Source: Terebella lapidaria
Taxonomy: Eukaryota > Annelida > Polychaeta > Terebellida > Terebellidae
Assembly: GCA_949152475.1 (NCBI GenBank)
Contig: OX424566.1
Span: forward strand, 31,286,423 to 31,350,422
Direction: 5' to 3'
DNA length: 64,000 bases
Notes under the pieces: model-generated
What the model saw: only the letters and a program-made list of their open reading frames with translations
Told to the model about the DNA's origin: nothing
The model's database searches: none
In this document: in pieces, positions 31,701-42,650 of the stretch
Position numbering within the stretch: position 1 is the first letter of the stretch
Layout of the letters: each line of letters opens with the position of its first letter
Position numbers and translations under genes: made by a program

Positions 31701-33266
31701 GTCAAAGTTCATCCATTATACCAATTAGACATGTTTGTCTAGGACGACGAGTCCGAAAATAACGTCCGTTTCGCTCTACGAAGCATCGTTTCCGAGATAT
31801 CGACGAAAACGAGAAATGCCGACTCGGCAAAAAAATTTCGGGTCAAGGTCAAAGTTCATCCATAATACCCCATAGACATGTTTGTCTAGGGCGACGAGTC
31901 CGAAAATAACGTCCGTTTCGCTCTACGACACCATTTCCGAGATATCGACGAAAACGAAAAATGCCGACTCGGCAAAAAAATTTGGGGTCAAGGTCCAAGT
32001 TCATCCATAATACCCCTTAGACATGTTTGTCTAGGGCGACGAGTCCGAAAATAACGTCCGTTTCGCTGTACGACGCACCGTTTCCGAGATATGCAGGATG
32101 CCTCAAGGATGACTCAGCAAAAAATTATTTCGACCTCTAGGTCAAAGGTCGTTTGACGTATCGATCCCAAAATCAATAGGGTTCTTCCCTGTTGATATAT
32201 AAACCTCCGTGCAAAATTCTGCGACTATTGCCTGAATATTTTTCGAGTTATCGTCCGGAAACCAAGTTTCAAGATCAGCCTCGATTTCATCCTCAAGGAC
32301 CTCACGGACCTCGGAGCCAGATCAAAAAAAATAATACACCCTAGAGATGTTTGTCTAGGGCGACGAGTCCGAAAATAACGTCCGTTTCGCTCTACGATGC
32401 ACGGTTTCTGAGATATGCAGGAAGCCTCAAGGATGAATCAGCAAAAAAATATTTCAACCTCTAGGTCAAAGGTCGTTTGACGGATCGATCCCAAAATCAA
32501 TAGGGTTCTTCCCTGGTGGCATATGAACCTCCATGCAGAGTTCTGCAACTATTGCGTAAATATTTTTCCAGTTATCGTCCGGAAACCAAGTCTCAAAATT
32601 AGCCTTGATTTCATCCTCACGGACCTCACGGACCTCGGATCCGGCTCAAAAAGAATAGGGTTCTTCCACATATCATTTCTGACTTGTGGTGAAAATTTGA
32701 CGAGGATCCGTCAAGGCAATCTAAAGTTATCGTCCGGAAACCAAAAGTGGCGAAAAAAAAAAAAAAAAATTCTGCTAAAACCATAAAGGCATTTCTGCCG
32801 AAATGCCTTAATTAGATACTGCTATGAAGTTTTCCTGGACACCTTAATTCAGTACTTGACAGATAATATATGATATGTACAGAAACGTTTATCATCTGAC
32901 AACTCCTTTGATAGTTTAGACATAAAATATGTTCTTACTCATGTCTCCTGATATCATTGTATCATGATTATTGCAGAATGGTTTTACACAATCATGTATC
33001 TATTATCTATCACTACATACCACTAGTAGTAGTATATATTCTCAGTTATGATTTCACATCATCGCTAGGCACTGTTACATATTTGTATCCATTTCGATCT
33101 CACCCCCAGACCCCCGAGTGGAGCAGGTAACAGTGAAGACCCGCAGGCCGGCCTCATGGACATGATGAAACAGATGTACGACGACGGCGATGACGAAATG
33201 AAGCGAACTATCGCCAAGAGCATGTACGAGTCACAACAGAAGAATACCACCGTCGATATGCCCTGA
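25855..33266 (+). CDS. CACYBP: Calcyclin-binding protein / Siah-interacting protein
   Basis: Six exons: 25855-25872, 28228-28450, 28570-28666, 30858-30957, 31194-31288 and 33110-33266. They encode 229 aa (human 228). The start sits in a CACCATGT context and exon 1 encodes only MSTIDD before GTAAGT. Residues ~1-50 form the N-terminal helical hairpin (LRNDLAELEKFLAEAARQ). A CS domain follows (~78-175), with AWDQSDKFFKVYVTL and YGKIVPDKSYHKVKTDMVLV. The C-terminal SGS region (~178-229) contains GLMDMMKQMYDDGDDEMKRT. The protein is a cytosolic and nuclear adaptor linking Siah1-Skp1 ubiquitin ligase to beta-catenin degradation and binding S100 proteins and Hsp90-linked complexes. Introns 3 and 5 each contain one copy of the same transposon in opposite orientation. 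Exons 4+5 total 195 nt, so skipping both keeps the frame. Confidence 0.96.
25912..25969 (+). repeat. Short hairpin in CACYBP intron 1
   Basis: The arm 25912-25937 (CTAGATCTAGTTGCCAGGAT...) pairs with 25944-25969, with only two 1-nt bulges and a six-base loop. It begins 39 nt after the exon 1 donor. Further AGATCTAG copies surround it (25893-26015). Confidence 0.85.
25970..28227 (+). other. Remainder of CACYBP intron 1
   Basis: No exon is recognised. A 61-codon open stretch around 26210-26395 looks mildly protein-like (KLTVGNDAEVLEPFKEEY) but has no homology I recognise and no clear splice link. A GC-richer patch lies at 27110-27170. Otherwise AT-rich. Confidence 0.4.
28708..30733 (+). mobile_element. 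Helentron-like non-autonomous element, copy 1
   Basis: It starts with a hairpin, AAGGCATTTC-GGCA-GAAATGCCTT (28708-28731), followed by a 37-T run (28748-28784) and unique sequence. A 147-bp tandem array follows (~29.4-30.67 kb), then a second hairpin around 30697-30713 (ATGCCT/AGGCAT), and it ends GACGTCTAG at 30733. No target duplication is visible; the flanks are ATT on the left and TT on the right. No protein-coding frame. It begins 41 nt after CACYBP exon 3 and ends 124 nt before exon 4. Confidence 0.75.
29380..30670 (+). repeat. 147-bp tandem array (copy 1)
   Basis: The landmark ATGGATGAACTTTGACC (or ATTGATGAAC...) recurs at 29526, 29728, 29875, 30022, 30169, 30317, 30464 and 30611. Successive spacings are 202, 147, 147, 147, 148, 147 and 147; the first is longer because of an internal 55-bp duplication (GTTTTCGTCGATATCTCGG repeated). 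Each unit contains GCCGAGTCGGC, a perfect palindrome, and a TTGACCTTGACC motif. Confidence 0.92.
31300..32810 (-). mobile_element. Helentron-like element, copy 2 (inverted)
   Basis: Same family as 28708-30733 but in reverse orientation. CTAGACGTC at 31300 corresponds to the 3' end, and the AAGGCATTTC hairpin is at 32787-32810. It has only four to five 147-bp units (landmarks at 31560, 31708, 31855, 32000) plus the same unique flanks. Reading on its own strand, the flanks are again ATT before and TT after. It starts 12 nt after CACYBP exon 5. Confidence 0.75.
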
Positions 33267-33942
33267 TAGTGGAAATAGCTATGAGTAATGGGTTAAAGGG
33301 GGATATAATATTATAGTAATGATATTGATGTATTATGTATTTAATATAATTCAACGATTCCAATGTCATTTATTTGTATTTTGCTATAGATTCAATGTTT
33401 TTTTTTTTGTATACAGTGTATCGAAATGTGTACCTTCGTCCTTCATGTTTCACATATTGAATGTATCCCCAAGTGGTCTCGCAAGAGGACTTCATGCTGA
33501 AATTTGTATGTGATGAAATGTTTTCAAATTCGAATGTACAGGAGAAATCTTTTGCCGAGTGATTCTTGTGGTCCAAGTGCTGAACAGTGAGGCTTGTTCA
33601 GATCACCAGTTTGATATCAAGTCACTATCAGTTTTTATATCTGGACCCCCCCACCCCCACCCCATTAATACTGATCATGAATAATGTAGGCGGTCTTCGC
33701 CGCATTTGAATCATTTCTTTGCATTTGATTGATTTTCTGATGATCACTTAACAGCAAATTTCTCCCATCAACAACAAGATTTGTGAAGTAAACAAAATAA
33801 ACACTGTCAAATATGGCTTATCTACGGTATATTGCTTACTGAGCTACGGAAGTTATGCAACACTACCAAAAACAAGTTGCTGGCAAATATGGTATATCTC
33901 ATACAGTGATGGAACAACAATTTCTGAAACATTTTCTCATAT
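33267..33942 (+). other. CACYBP 3' UTR and downstream
   Basis: No coding signal. An AATAAA at 33796-33801 is a candidate poly(A) signal. Two CCCC(A)CCCC stretches lie near 33647-33662. Confidence 0.4.
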
Positions 33943-35478
33943 TAGGTTATCGGACCTTTGGTCCGATAACCTATTGGCATGGCGTTGCGTCCGTCGTCCG
34001 TCCGGACGGACGGTCCGTCCGCCCGTCCGTCCGTCCGGCGTTAACATTTTTATCTTTAAAGTTAACGATCGAATCTTTCTGAAATTTTGCACAAAAATGC
34101 CTAAAAATATTTTGAGAAGGAGGTATTTTTTTGTTTTATGATTTTCGCATTTTTTTCAAAATGGCGGCCGTTTTTGTCGAAAAACGCTGAATTTTGGACT
34201 TTGACGGCCATTTTCTCAAAAACTGTCTGATCAGTTTTGAGTTTTTGGTTTCAAAAGATTCCCCTCATATACCTCTGTGATATGTATAAGTTTGGTTGCC
34301 CTAAATCTGCCGGTTTTCGTGTGGCGGCCATTTTGAATTTTTGGCGGGTCGGCGAAAAAAAAATTTTTCGCCCCAGATCGCATTACTATCCATTTTGGGC
34401 CATTTCTAGAGCAAAAAAAAATTTTCACCCTTTGAAAAAAATTTTGGACTTAGAAAATTTTCGGCACTTTTTCCCTTCATAATGGGAGCTGTCCGGACTG
34501 TACTCATAGAACGCTTGAAGATAGAGCTTAGAAATTGGCACTTTCAAATGGGAAGTCATATATGGCGACTTGTGTGGTGACCTTGAATTTGACCTTGGAT
34601 GACCTTGAAAGGTCAAAACAGCCATTTTTGGGTCGAAAAACGCTCAAATTTGCACCTGGTCTGTATTTTCTCAAAAACTCTCTGATCAGTTTTGAGATTT
34701 TTGCTTAAAAAGATTCCTCTTATATACCTCTGCGACGTGTATAAGTTTTGTTGCCCTTGAATCGCCGATCTCAGTGTGGCGGCCATTTTGAATTTTTGAC
34801 GAGTCGGCGAAAAAAAATTTTTTCGCCCCAAATAACATTACTATCCATTTTGGGCCATTTCTAGGCAAAAAAAATTTATCACCCTTTGAAAAAAATTTTG
34901 GACTTAGAAAATTTTCGGCACTTTTTTCCTTCATAATGGGAGCTGTCAGGACTGTACTCATAGAACGCTTGAAGATAGAGCTTAGAAATTGGCACTTTCA
35001 AATCGGAAGTCATATATGGCGACTTGTGTGGTGACCTTGAATTTGACCTTGGATGACATTGAAAGGTCAAAACAGCCATTTTGGGGTCAAAAAATGCCCA
35101 GATTTGCCTTTGTAGATGAAATGCTTGCAGATAGAGCTCCTGTTTGCATTATGAACATATAGGAAGACATATATGGCACAACTAATGATGACCTTGAACT
35201 TGACGTCAGATGACCTTGAGTGCCAAATGTCTGACTTGGAATGTGTAAATTGACCTGAGCGGCCTAAACGATTCCACCCAACATATAGAATATCAAATGC
35301 CGCACACATACATGTAATGGTTACATCGAAGTTCATACGGATGACCTTGATTGGTAAATCCCAAGGTCATATGTTTACACTGCGAACCTTGATTGGTAAA
35401 TCTCAAGGTCTGTTACTTGCCAATGCTGCCATGGCCAAACCAAAATTGTCCGGTAACCTATCTTAGCCTTTGGGCTAA
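33943..35478 (+). mobile_element. Hairpin-ended repeat family, intact copy
   Basis: The left end is a perfect 12-bp palindrome, GGTTATCGGACC-TTT-GGTCCGATAACC (33946-33972), followed by a GTCC(GTCC)n tract to about 34040. The right end repeats GTCCGGTAACCT and closes with a TTAGCC-TTTG-GGCTAA hairpin (35463-35478) before a T run. An internal direct duplication of ~454 bp (roughly 34180-35080) contains AAAATGGCGGCC-type blocks and clustered TGACCTTGA words. No credible protein frame. Confidence 0.75.
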
Positions 35479-36345
35479 TTTTTTTGCATTCATGTTTTCA
35501 ACCCTGTATACATTTGTTGACCAAAGTAGTCGTCAAAATTTTTCGGCTTGAAATAAAGGTGGTACACAACATTTGGTTATCAGTGTTAAGCATGTATCAG
35601 TACAGCAGTGTCTACTGTAGGGTCATTGCTTGTCTGCTGTAAAGGTTAGCAAAGATTTCCTATATACCTGGTAAGATAGCCCACTCAGGCGAAAACGGAA
35701 TTCCCCTGGTGACCAATCTGCAGAATTATTACATTTACATTTTTGTGAAGGAATATCGGTCACCAAAACGTCTTTATACCTCAAACTTTCAGTCTCGCTG
35801 CCCGGATCGACACTATCCTAATGGTCATTTCCGTTTTGGCTCGAGTGGATTATCTTCGTATAGAAAACCTTAGATGTTATGGAGATCGTTCAGTCCAGAG
35901 GTTTGATTATATTTCCATTCAATCTCACCACTTACATGTACAGTATGTACCAAAAAGCAGGTTAATTGTATTCATGGAATCTGTATCGAGAAAAATCAAG
36001 AAAGTTTCATATCTTTATTTCTTAGAATATCATGTACATTCAGAATATCACACACTCATACTTTTGCATAATGTTACACATCTTACAGGTGATCTTAACA
36101 AACAATACATTGATCGCAACATGATACATGTTCACAAGGGACACAAAAACTGACAAAGTACTTGTATGGTAGGAAGCATACAGCAATCAGGCAATCATAA
36201 TTATCGTATACAAGAAGCTGGTCGGATTAATTTATGTAACTTGCCCTAGACAGACAGAATATTTGAGACTGAGATGTATGGATTCATTTGATTGTGATCT
36301 TGAGCATACAAGGAGTGTTCCGCAGTTGTTTTACGATATCCCAGA
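35479..36345. other. Spacer between hairpin element and OSTC; probable OSTC 3' UTR
   Basis: No gene is recognised. A reverse-strand AATAAA (TTTATT, 36014-36019) about 330 nt past the OSTC stop is the likely OSTC poly(A) signal. Confidence 0.4.
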
Positions 36346-37646
36346 CTATCCAATCAGGTAACCTCTGAAAGATACAAATGCAGAGAAAACTGTAATGTTT
36401 CATACATACATGCAAATATATTCATCCATAGGCTTGTCTATCTTTTGAATGCTCGATCCAATGACATAATATATTTCCAATCATTTGGACTGCCATAAAA
36501 AACACTAGCAATACTCACGGAAGCTTCATTCTCATAAAGACGCGACACATGAAGAATGACAGAAGGATGCAGACGAATCCCACACACAGCATCAGAATAC
36601 GATTCAGTCTTGGTGTTGTTGGTTTATTTGTTTGGTCTAGAATTACAAATCCCAAACCTCCCATCGAGAATAAAAAGCTGGATGCCAAACCCTCCATGAT
36701 ATATTGTCCATTGACCCGATAGGGAAGGAACGCCACCTATAAAACAGAGAAGTTTAATAATGACATATGTAAATATATTTAATGAATATATTAAATGATA
36801 TATATTATAACCACAAATGAAAGCATTTTCAAGTTTCATACTTACAGGTTTAGAATTCCCCCTTTCATCTGTTGTAGAACCGATACTTGGTGGTTCAACA
36901 ATGACGTCATAGATGATCCCTGCAAGAGAGAACATTTGGTAAAATTAACGTTGGCGAAAATGCAATTAGCCTCTGGCATTGGATATTCATGAATGACGGG
37001 AAAATCCGACTTCATTGAGACAAACATAACATTACAACAGAAATATTGAACGGTATGATGGCATCAAAGTTCCAACTAGGCAAACTTGTACAAACAAATA
37101 TATTTTGAAAGATGTTTGAATAACTACAAAGAAAACTGTTACAAACATTGTGTTATGTTTTCTATAAATGGATGATCAGATGATCTGGGTTTTCTTTTTT
37201 ATCAATTGCGATCATAACGTTCCAAAATAAATACAAGATCGAGAAATTCTAACGGGACACTGACTGGACTTGCTGAAGAACTTACATTTCTAATTAGAAA
37301 TAATCCAATCAAATGCAATTGAACAGAACAAAATATGGTTAAAGCAGTGAATATACCACATATCAATGATAAAGCAAAGATTTCATTTCACGAAATCTAG
37401 GCCTGCTGGAGAAACTTTTTTTATCATAACGTTCAGTATTGAGCGGCGAAGTCGGCTAAGTAACAACAACCTTAGTCAAATGGTCGATTTGTGCAACATT
37501 TGCTTACCTCCCGTAACAAGAAAATATGAAACCATGACGGCACTGAACATGAACATTGCAGACGGTTGTTTGAGCCATGTCGGCTTTCTAATTTTGAGAT
37601 TAGGGCATTCTAAAACAGTGAAAGGAATACTGTACAGCGCTTCCAT
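36346..37646 (-). CDS. OSTC: Oligosaccharyltransferase complex subunit OSTC
   Basis: Four exons in transcript order: 37646-37508, 36919-36846, 36736-36519, 36364-36346. They encode 149 aa, the same length as human OSTC, and all splice phases agree. The protein starts [19 protein letters not shown]. It contains three predicted membrane helices (about residues 32-52, 84-105 and 117-137), the luminal/cytosolic loop [15 protein letters not shown], the highly conserved [18 protein letters not shown], and ends MKLPGYLIG. OSTC (DC2) is an ER membrane subunit of the STT3A-type oligosaccharyltransferase, which docks it to the Sec61 translocon for co-translational N-glycosylation. Nothing is truncated. 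The last exon is only 19 nt and was found from its conserved GYL-G ending after TTTCAG. Confidence 0.97.
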
Positions 37647-38009
37647 GTTGACAAGTTGCCGATGTGGACGTCAAAGACCCCGGATTTTGCCACGGTACTT
37701 CCGGTACAAATTACTGGAGGTAAATGCACGACTAAAACGTATCACCACAGAAGCGGGACACCCGGCACGATTCCTTTTTCTAAACTTTCATGTGTAGATG
37801 GATGCCCAACGTAGCAATAGAAGGATAGCAATTACTCTTCGGATTTTTTTACTGGAGTAAAATGAGCATAATGAGCATAATGCGCACAATGCTGATACAC
37901 TCATTGATGAAAATGCAATACCCCTATACCCACTTTTTACTCGATTTCACCCAAATGATTGATTATTATTATTGTGTGAAGTACAGAATCAAATATTCAC
38001 TCTTCTTCG
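37647..38009. other. OSTC upstream / promoter side
   Basis: No gene is seen. AT-rich, with short ATGAGCATA steps near 37863. It presumably contains the OSTC promoter, but no clear element is visible. Confidence 0.35.
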
Positions 38010-38284
38010 CCTATGGTCCGATAACCCATTGCCGTGATCTTGCGTCCGCCGTCTGTCGTCCGCCGTCGTCGCCCGTCTACATTTTATCTTCTACTATCTA
38101 CGGTCGATTTTTTTTTGAAATTTTTTCAAAAAATGCCTAAAAATATTTCAATAGGGAAGTATTTTTCAGTTTTTTTATTTTCTTTTTTTTTCAAAATGGC
38201 TCTAATGGCTCTGAGCTACTGTCTGACTCAAAACTGGTGACAGATATCAAGGACGTACTCCAAGTTTGGACACACCACAACTGG

Positions 38285-38530
38285 CCACCCCAGGGGCGCA
38301 ACCACGGTGTAAAGGTTGGGGGGGGGGGGGGGGGGGGTTGGGGGTTGGTCGGTCCAATGTTTGGATATTACATGCTTTTCCAACGCGAAGGGGTGAAGCA
38401 ACACTAAAGGGGTGTCTGGGGGCATGCCCCCGGAATTTTTTTGGAAATACACATGATAAATGGTGGTATTGCTTTCATCTGATGGCTTTTTAGGGGGGTC
38501 ACCACAAATGATGGGGGGTCTACAAAGATT
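38285..38530. repeat. hAT-like repeat fragment with 20-G run
   Basis: CAGGGGCGCAACCACG at 38291 resembles the terminal CAGGGGCG of hAT-type MITEs, followed by a G20 run and GGGGGCATGCCCCC. No matching right terminus is visible, so this is a fragment at best. Confidence 0.35.
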
Positions 38531-38663
38531 ATCTCGTCCTACAACTTCAGACCACCCTAGACGCACAGCCTGGAAACCCAATTACTGAACTAGAAGTCGA
38601 TAAGTTATCAAGCCACTGAACTCTGGAAAAGCTGCAGATATCCATGGACTGCAAGCAGAACAC

Positions 38664-40469
38664 GTGAAAAAAGCACTGCCAGCCATCTCAACAGCTCTGA
38701 CTCGACTGCTTTCATTCTTAATAGAAAATACCCTACTACCAGTCCACAAGAAAGGCAAGGACCGCTTGCTACCAGACAATTATAGAGGCATAACTATAAC
38801 ACCAATCCGTGCAAAAACCCTCGAACACATCGTCCCACAGAGAATTGAGAGCAAGTTTGTCCAGGCAAACCTTCAGTACAGCTTTATCACGGGACTAGCA
38901 CCCACCATGGCAGTACTGGCTGTCACGGAAGTCATCTTTGATGCTATGGACAACAAACAGCCGCTCTACCTTCTCACCCTATATGTCAGGAAGGCCATTG
39001 ATGTCGTTGACCATGCCTGTCTTCTCAGGAAGCTCCATGATCAGGTCGATGCTACAACCTGGTGTTTTCTTGAGGAAAATCTGAAGATGACAACTGCGGT
39101 CAAAGCGTGTGGTGAACCGGGGTCACCCTTTGCTGTCGAACAAGGCATAATATGTCAGGGAAAGATCTTGTCTACATACTGCTCTAAGACCTATGTCAAC
39201 AACCTGCTTACCCAATTGAAGAACACTGGAACAGGCTCCTGGATTGGACCATCTTTTCTAGGTTCTCCCACCTGCGCAGATGACGTTATCCTGCTAGCCA
39301 CAAACTACACCGACCTGCATACCATGATTGACATCATCGCTGACTATGCCAGCCGTGAGCGATACCAGATCCATCCGGATAAATCACAGTGTGTCACTTT
39401 CAACATCAGCCACCCAACCTACCCAGTAATACGCGACAAGACTATTCCCACAGTCAACGAAGCGACGCATCTAGGCATTGATAGGTACTCAGACCTCCTG
39501 TCTCCTGACCAACTAATCGAAAGCCACCTGTCTCTAGCCAGAAAAACAGCATACTCCCTGATGGGAGCTAGATTCCACGGAACAAATGAGATATTACCAT
39601 CTTACTCGATACCCATCTATACCAGACATACGTGCTGCCCCGTCTAATCCACGGATTGGAAGCCACCATCCTCAAGGACAAGCACTTTGCATTCCTAGAT
39701 GACTTTCACAGGATTACCCTAAGAAACCTCCAATCACTACCCGTACGAACTGCCCAATGCTCGATCTATGTTTTAGGTGGCATGACTCCCTTTGACGGTA
39801 TCCTGGATACTCAGATCTGCTCTTTACTACATTGACTTAGCAAGCACCCAAGTAGACTACCAACTCGCCATCAAGAAAAGCAAATCTAAATCCTGGTTTG
39901 TCTACGCAGGAAGGAGACTGTCTCGCTACAGAATCAACCCACTTGATATTATCACCAGCCATGGCCTCGGTCTCAATACACTGAAAAAGACTATCCAATC
40001 CTACTGGACTAAAAGACTTACAGAAGAAGTAGCACTTAAGAATTCCCTCCGATACCTGGACGTTGACGACTGTTCCTTGAGCAAGATCCACCGCAACAGG
40101 ACAGCAACAGGACCAAAGCTTCTGGAGACCCGCAAAGCCATACTGAAGGCTAGACGGGTAACCGGTATGTACACCCTGCAATCTAACAAGGCAGCTTTCA
40201 ATCACTACAAAGTTGATCCCACATGCCCCTTGTGTGAAGAGGAACCAGAGGACCGAGCCCTGATCCCCCGATGCACGGATCTGCGGATCCCAAGAGACAA
40301 GCACATGGTGAAAGTAACAGACCTCATTCCAAATTTCAAGAACCTAACTGAACATTGTGAACTTTCCGTCATCCTCAACTCTGTTTATCCTGACATGAAG
40401 AGTTCACACGGGCTGATCTGGAGGCAGCTACCAGATCTCTGTTATTCAGCATCACCTGCAAGAGGATAA
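38664..40469 (+). pseudogene. Reverse transcriptase remnant of a LINE (broken)
   Basis: The reading frame runs 38664-39647, shifts by one base near 39605-39632 (continuing as YVLPRLIHGLEATIL), and returns to the first frame near 39792-39835, ending at 40469. Recognisable pieces are the RT entry block (LLPVHKKGKDRLLPDNYRG), the motif A region (RKAIDVVDH), the catalytic-box region CADDVILLA (normally [FY]ADD), and a C-terminal CPLCEEEP zinc-knuckle with a later Cys and His. At least two frameshifts and the changed motifs make it non-functional. It is a LINE without a recognisable 5' ORF; the clade is not assigned. Confidence 0.85.
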
Positions 40470-41547
40470 GGCATCTACAACAACAATGGCGGCCATTTTT
40501 AATGCAAAAAAATGTCAATTTTGGATTTTGACAGTCGTTTTCTCCAAAATCTGTCCAGTAACTCTTTTTCTAATTGGTGCATAACACGTATGTACCACGG
40601 TGATGTGTATTATTTTCATTGCCCTTGAATCACTCGAAGTGGGCCATTTTGGCCCAAACTTGGCCCAAAATGAGACTTTCCCATGCTAAAATATCCAATG
40701 CTTTATAATGGGACACATTATTCCTAAGATATCACTTAATATTGAGATTAGACATTGAGAACCAATCATGGATATATAGGAAACGATATACATGCTGAAA
40801 CTTCTCATGAACTTGAATTGAGGCTATGACCTTAGTTTCAAAGTCACAGCACAAAATGGCTATTATTTCACTTATTATCAACTTTACAGCTTAGGATTCA
40901 ATTGTGCACGTATAGGAAATAACGTAGGCTGAATATTCTCATGACCCTGAACTTGACCTTATTTACAAGGTGAGAGCACAAAATGGCTGATATCTCGTTT
41001 AATATCGACTTTACAGCTTGGGAATCAACTGTACATATATCGGAATTGATATATGCTGAACTTGACTTTGTTTCAAGGTCACAGCACGAAATGGCTATTG
41101 TCTCGTTTATTATCGACTTTACAGCTCAGGATTCAGTTGGGCACGCATAGAAAATAATGTAGGCTTAATATTGTCATGACCTTGAACTTGACTTTTAGCC
41201 TTATTTTTAAGGTCAGAGCACAAAACGGCTAATATTTCGCTTATTATCAACTTTCTTAGGAATCAATTATGAACACATACGAAATGATATATGCTGAATA
41301 TTTTCATGACCTTGAACTTGACCTTTGATCTTATTTCAAGCTCACAGCACAAAATGGCTAATATCTCCCGTGTGTTACCGAATTTACAGCTTAGCAATCA
41401 ATTGTGGACATATAGGAAATGATATATGCTGAATATTCTAGTGACTTTGAATTTGACCAGTGATTTTACTTTTAAGGTCACAGGACAAGATCTCCACTAT
41501 CTTAAAAATATATGTTGTCCGATAACCTTTCTTAGCCCTTAGGCTAA

Positions 41548-42650
41548 TTTTTATTGTGTGCCTACTCCCCTACAGTAACAGGAGCTTCTACAGTCAACCT
41601 ACACACCATACAGTCAAACTGGACTGTTCTGTTGAATAGTCATAGTACCATACGTTTTGATGGTGTCATCTTTATTGTAATGTGGTTCCTCTCATGTTTG
41701 GCCTCACCACTGCATTCAATAAAGTTTAAAATTCCCCCTCAATTGCCGGGACCCTTGAGAACTACATAGTAGACATAGACATAGACATATTTATTGACCC
41801 ATTATAGGAATTGGTGTGCTGGTACACAAGGCATGAAATGATAAACTTAACTACTAGTACATGTACGTGTTGAAAATATGAACAGACGCAGGGTGAAAAC
41901 TCATCCTATAACCTGATAACGTTGTGTTCTGCAGGGTATGGCACGCAGTCTGGAGTTAGACATCATCTTGGAATACTGCAAAAGAGGACACCTGCTTGCC
42001 ATTATGGCACACACTTTGTTATATACACAGTTGACGTATAGTGTGTGAGGGTCAGAAACACTGGCATTAATAAGCTTTGAAGCAATTTTACATATCCTAT
42101 ACAATATATGTAATCCACTGCCACTGAGTATCAGTGAATAAATTTTTTTTTCGTCAACCTGTCAAAATATTGAAATGGCTACCACATGCAGACTGGCGAT
42201 TTAAGGGCAACGAAATCTACATGTATACACCTCACAGAGGTACATATGGGGGAATATTCTGAAAAAAAACTCTCGCAACTGATCAGACAGTTTTTGAGAA
42301 AATGGCCACCAAAAGTCCAAAACTAGCCATTTTTCGTCAGAAGATAGAGCCTAAATCGGCATAAACGATTTAAATCGGCATAAACAATTCAATCAATTTT
42401 TTTTGGGTAAAAAATGTCTTTAGATGTATAGGCCCAAGGTATGTTCTGAGGAAATTATGAGGAAATTCACTCATGAGGAAATTCACTTCACACACCGCAC
42501 CCACCCCTTTGAGTTAAGTGCCTCCATGTATTCGATGATATGTTGACGTGTAAGAACCCAAGAACCTGTTGGTCATTTGTTTTGCCATTTTTTGCTTTGT
42601 GGTTTGTCCATTTATTTTAGAGATGAACAATAGAATTCAAGCAAGTTTTT
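41548..42650. repeat. Spacer with inverted fragment of the hairpin-ended family
   Basis: About 42150-42345 matches the 34.2-34.35 kb part of the 33943 element in reverse (CTGATCAGACAGTTTTTGAG, AAAATGGCC, GCCATTTTTCG). The rest is AT-rich with ACATAGACATAGAC steps near 41772. No gene. Confidence 0.5.

Larger units (their letters stand above)
38201..40490 (+). mobile_element. Decayed non-LTR retrotransposon insertion
   Basis: AATGGC flanks both sides (38195-38200 and 40485-40490), and the intact sister element has the uninterrupted site, so the limits are well placed. The 3' end is an ACAACAACAA tail, as in LINEs with short-repeat tails. The 5' 400 bp are unlike the coding part and include a 20-G run (38318-38337). 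Confidence 0.75.
38010..41547 (+). mobile_element. Hairpin-ended repeat family, copy split by a LINE
   Basis: The left end keeps only the right palindrome arm GGTCCGATAACC (38015-38026). The right end at 41532-41547 is the TTAGCC-CTTA-GGCTAA hairpin preceded by GTCCGATAACC, as in 33943-35478. The body continues past the inserted LINE (40491 onward) with the same ATGGCGGCC context and repeated 'CACAAAATGGCTAATATCTC'-type blocks of about 120 bp. Confidence 0.7.

Noticed and set aside
29380-32100. CRISPR-like periodic array
   Set aside because: The units are 147 bp with no unique spacers, in introns of an animal gene. It is a minisatellite inside a transposon.
34425-35079. Lys/Phe-rich minus-strand frames
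   Set aside because: Duplicate frames arising from the 454-bp internal duplication of the hairpin-ended element; low complexity, not coding.
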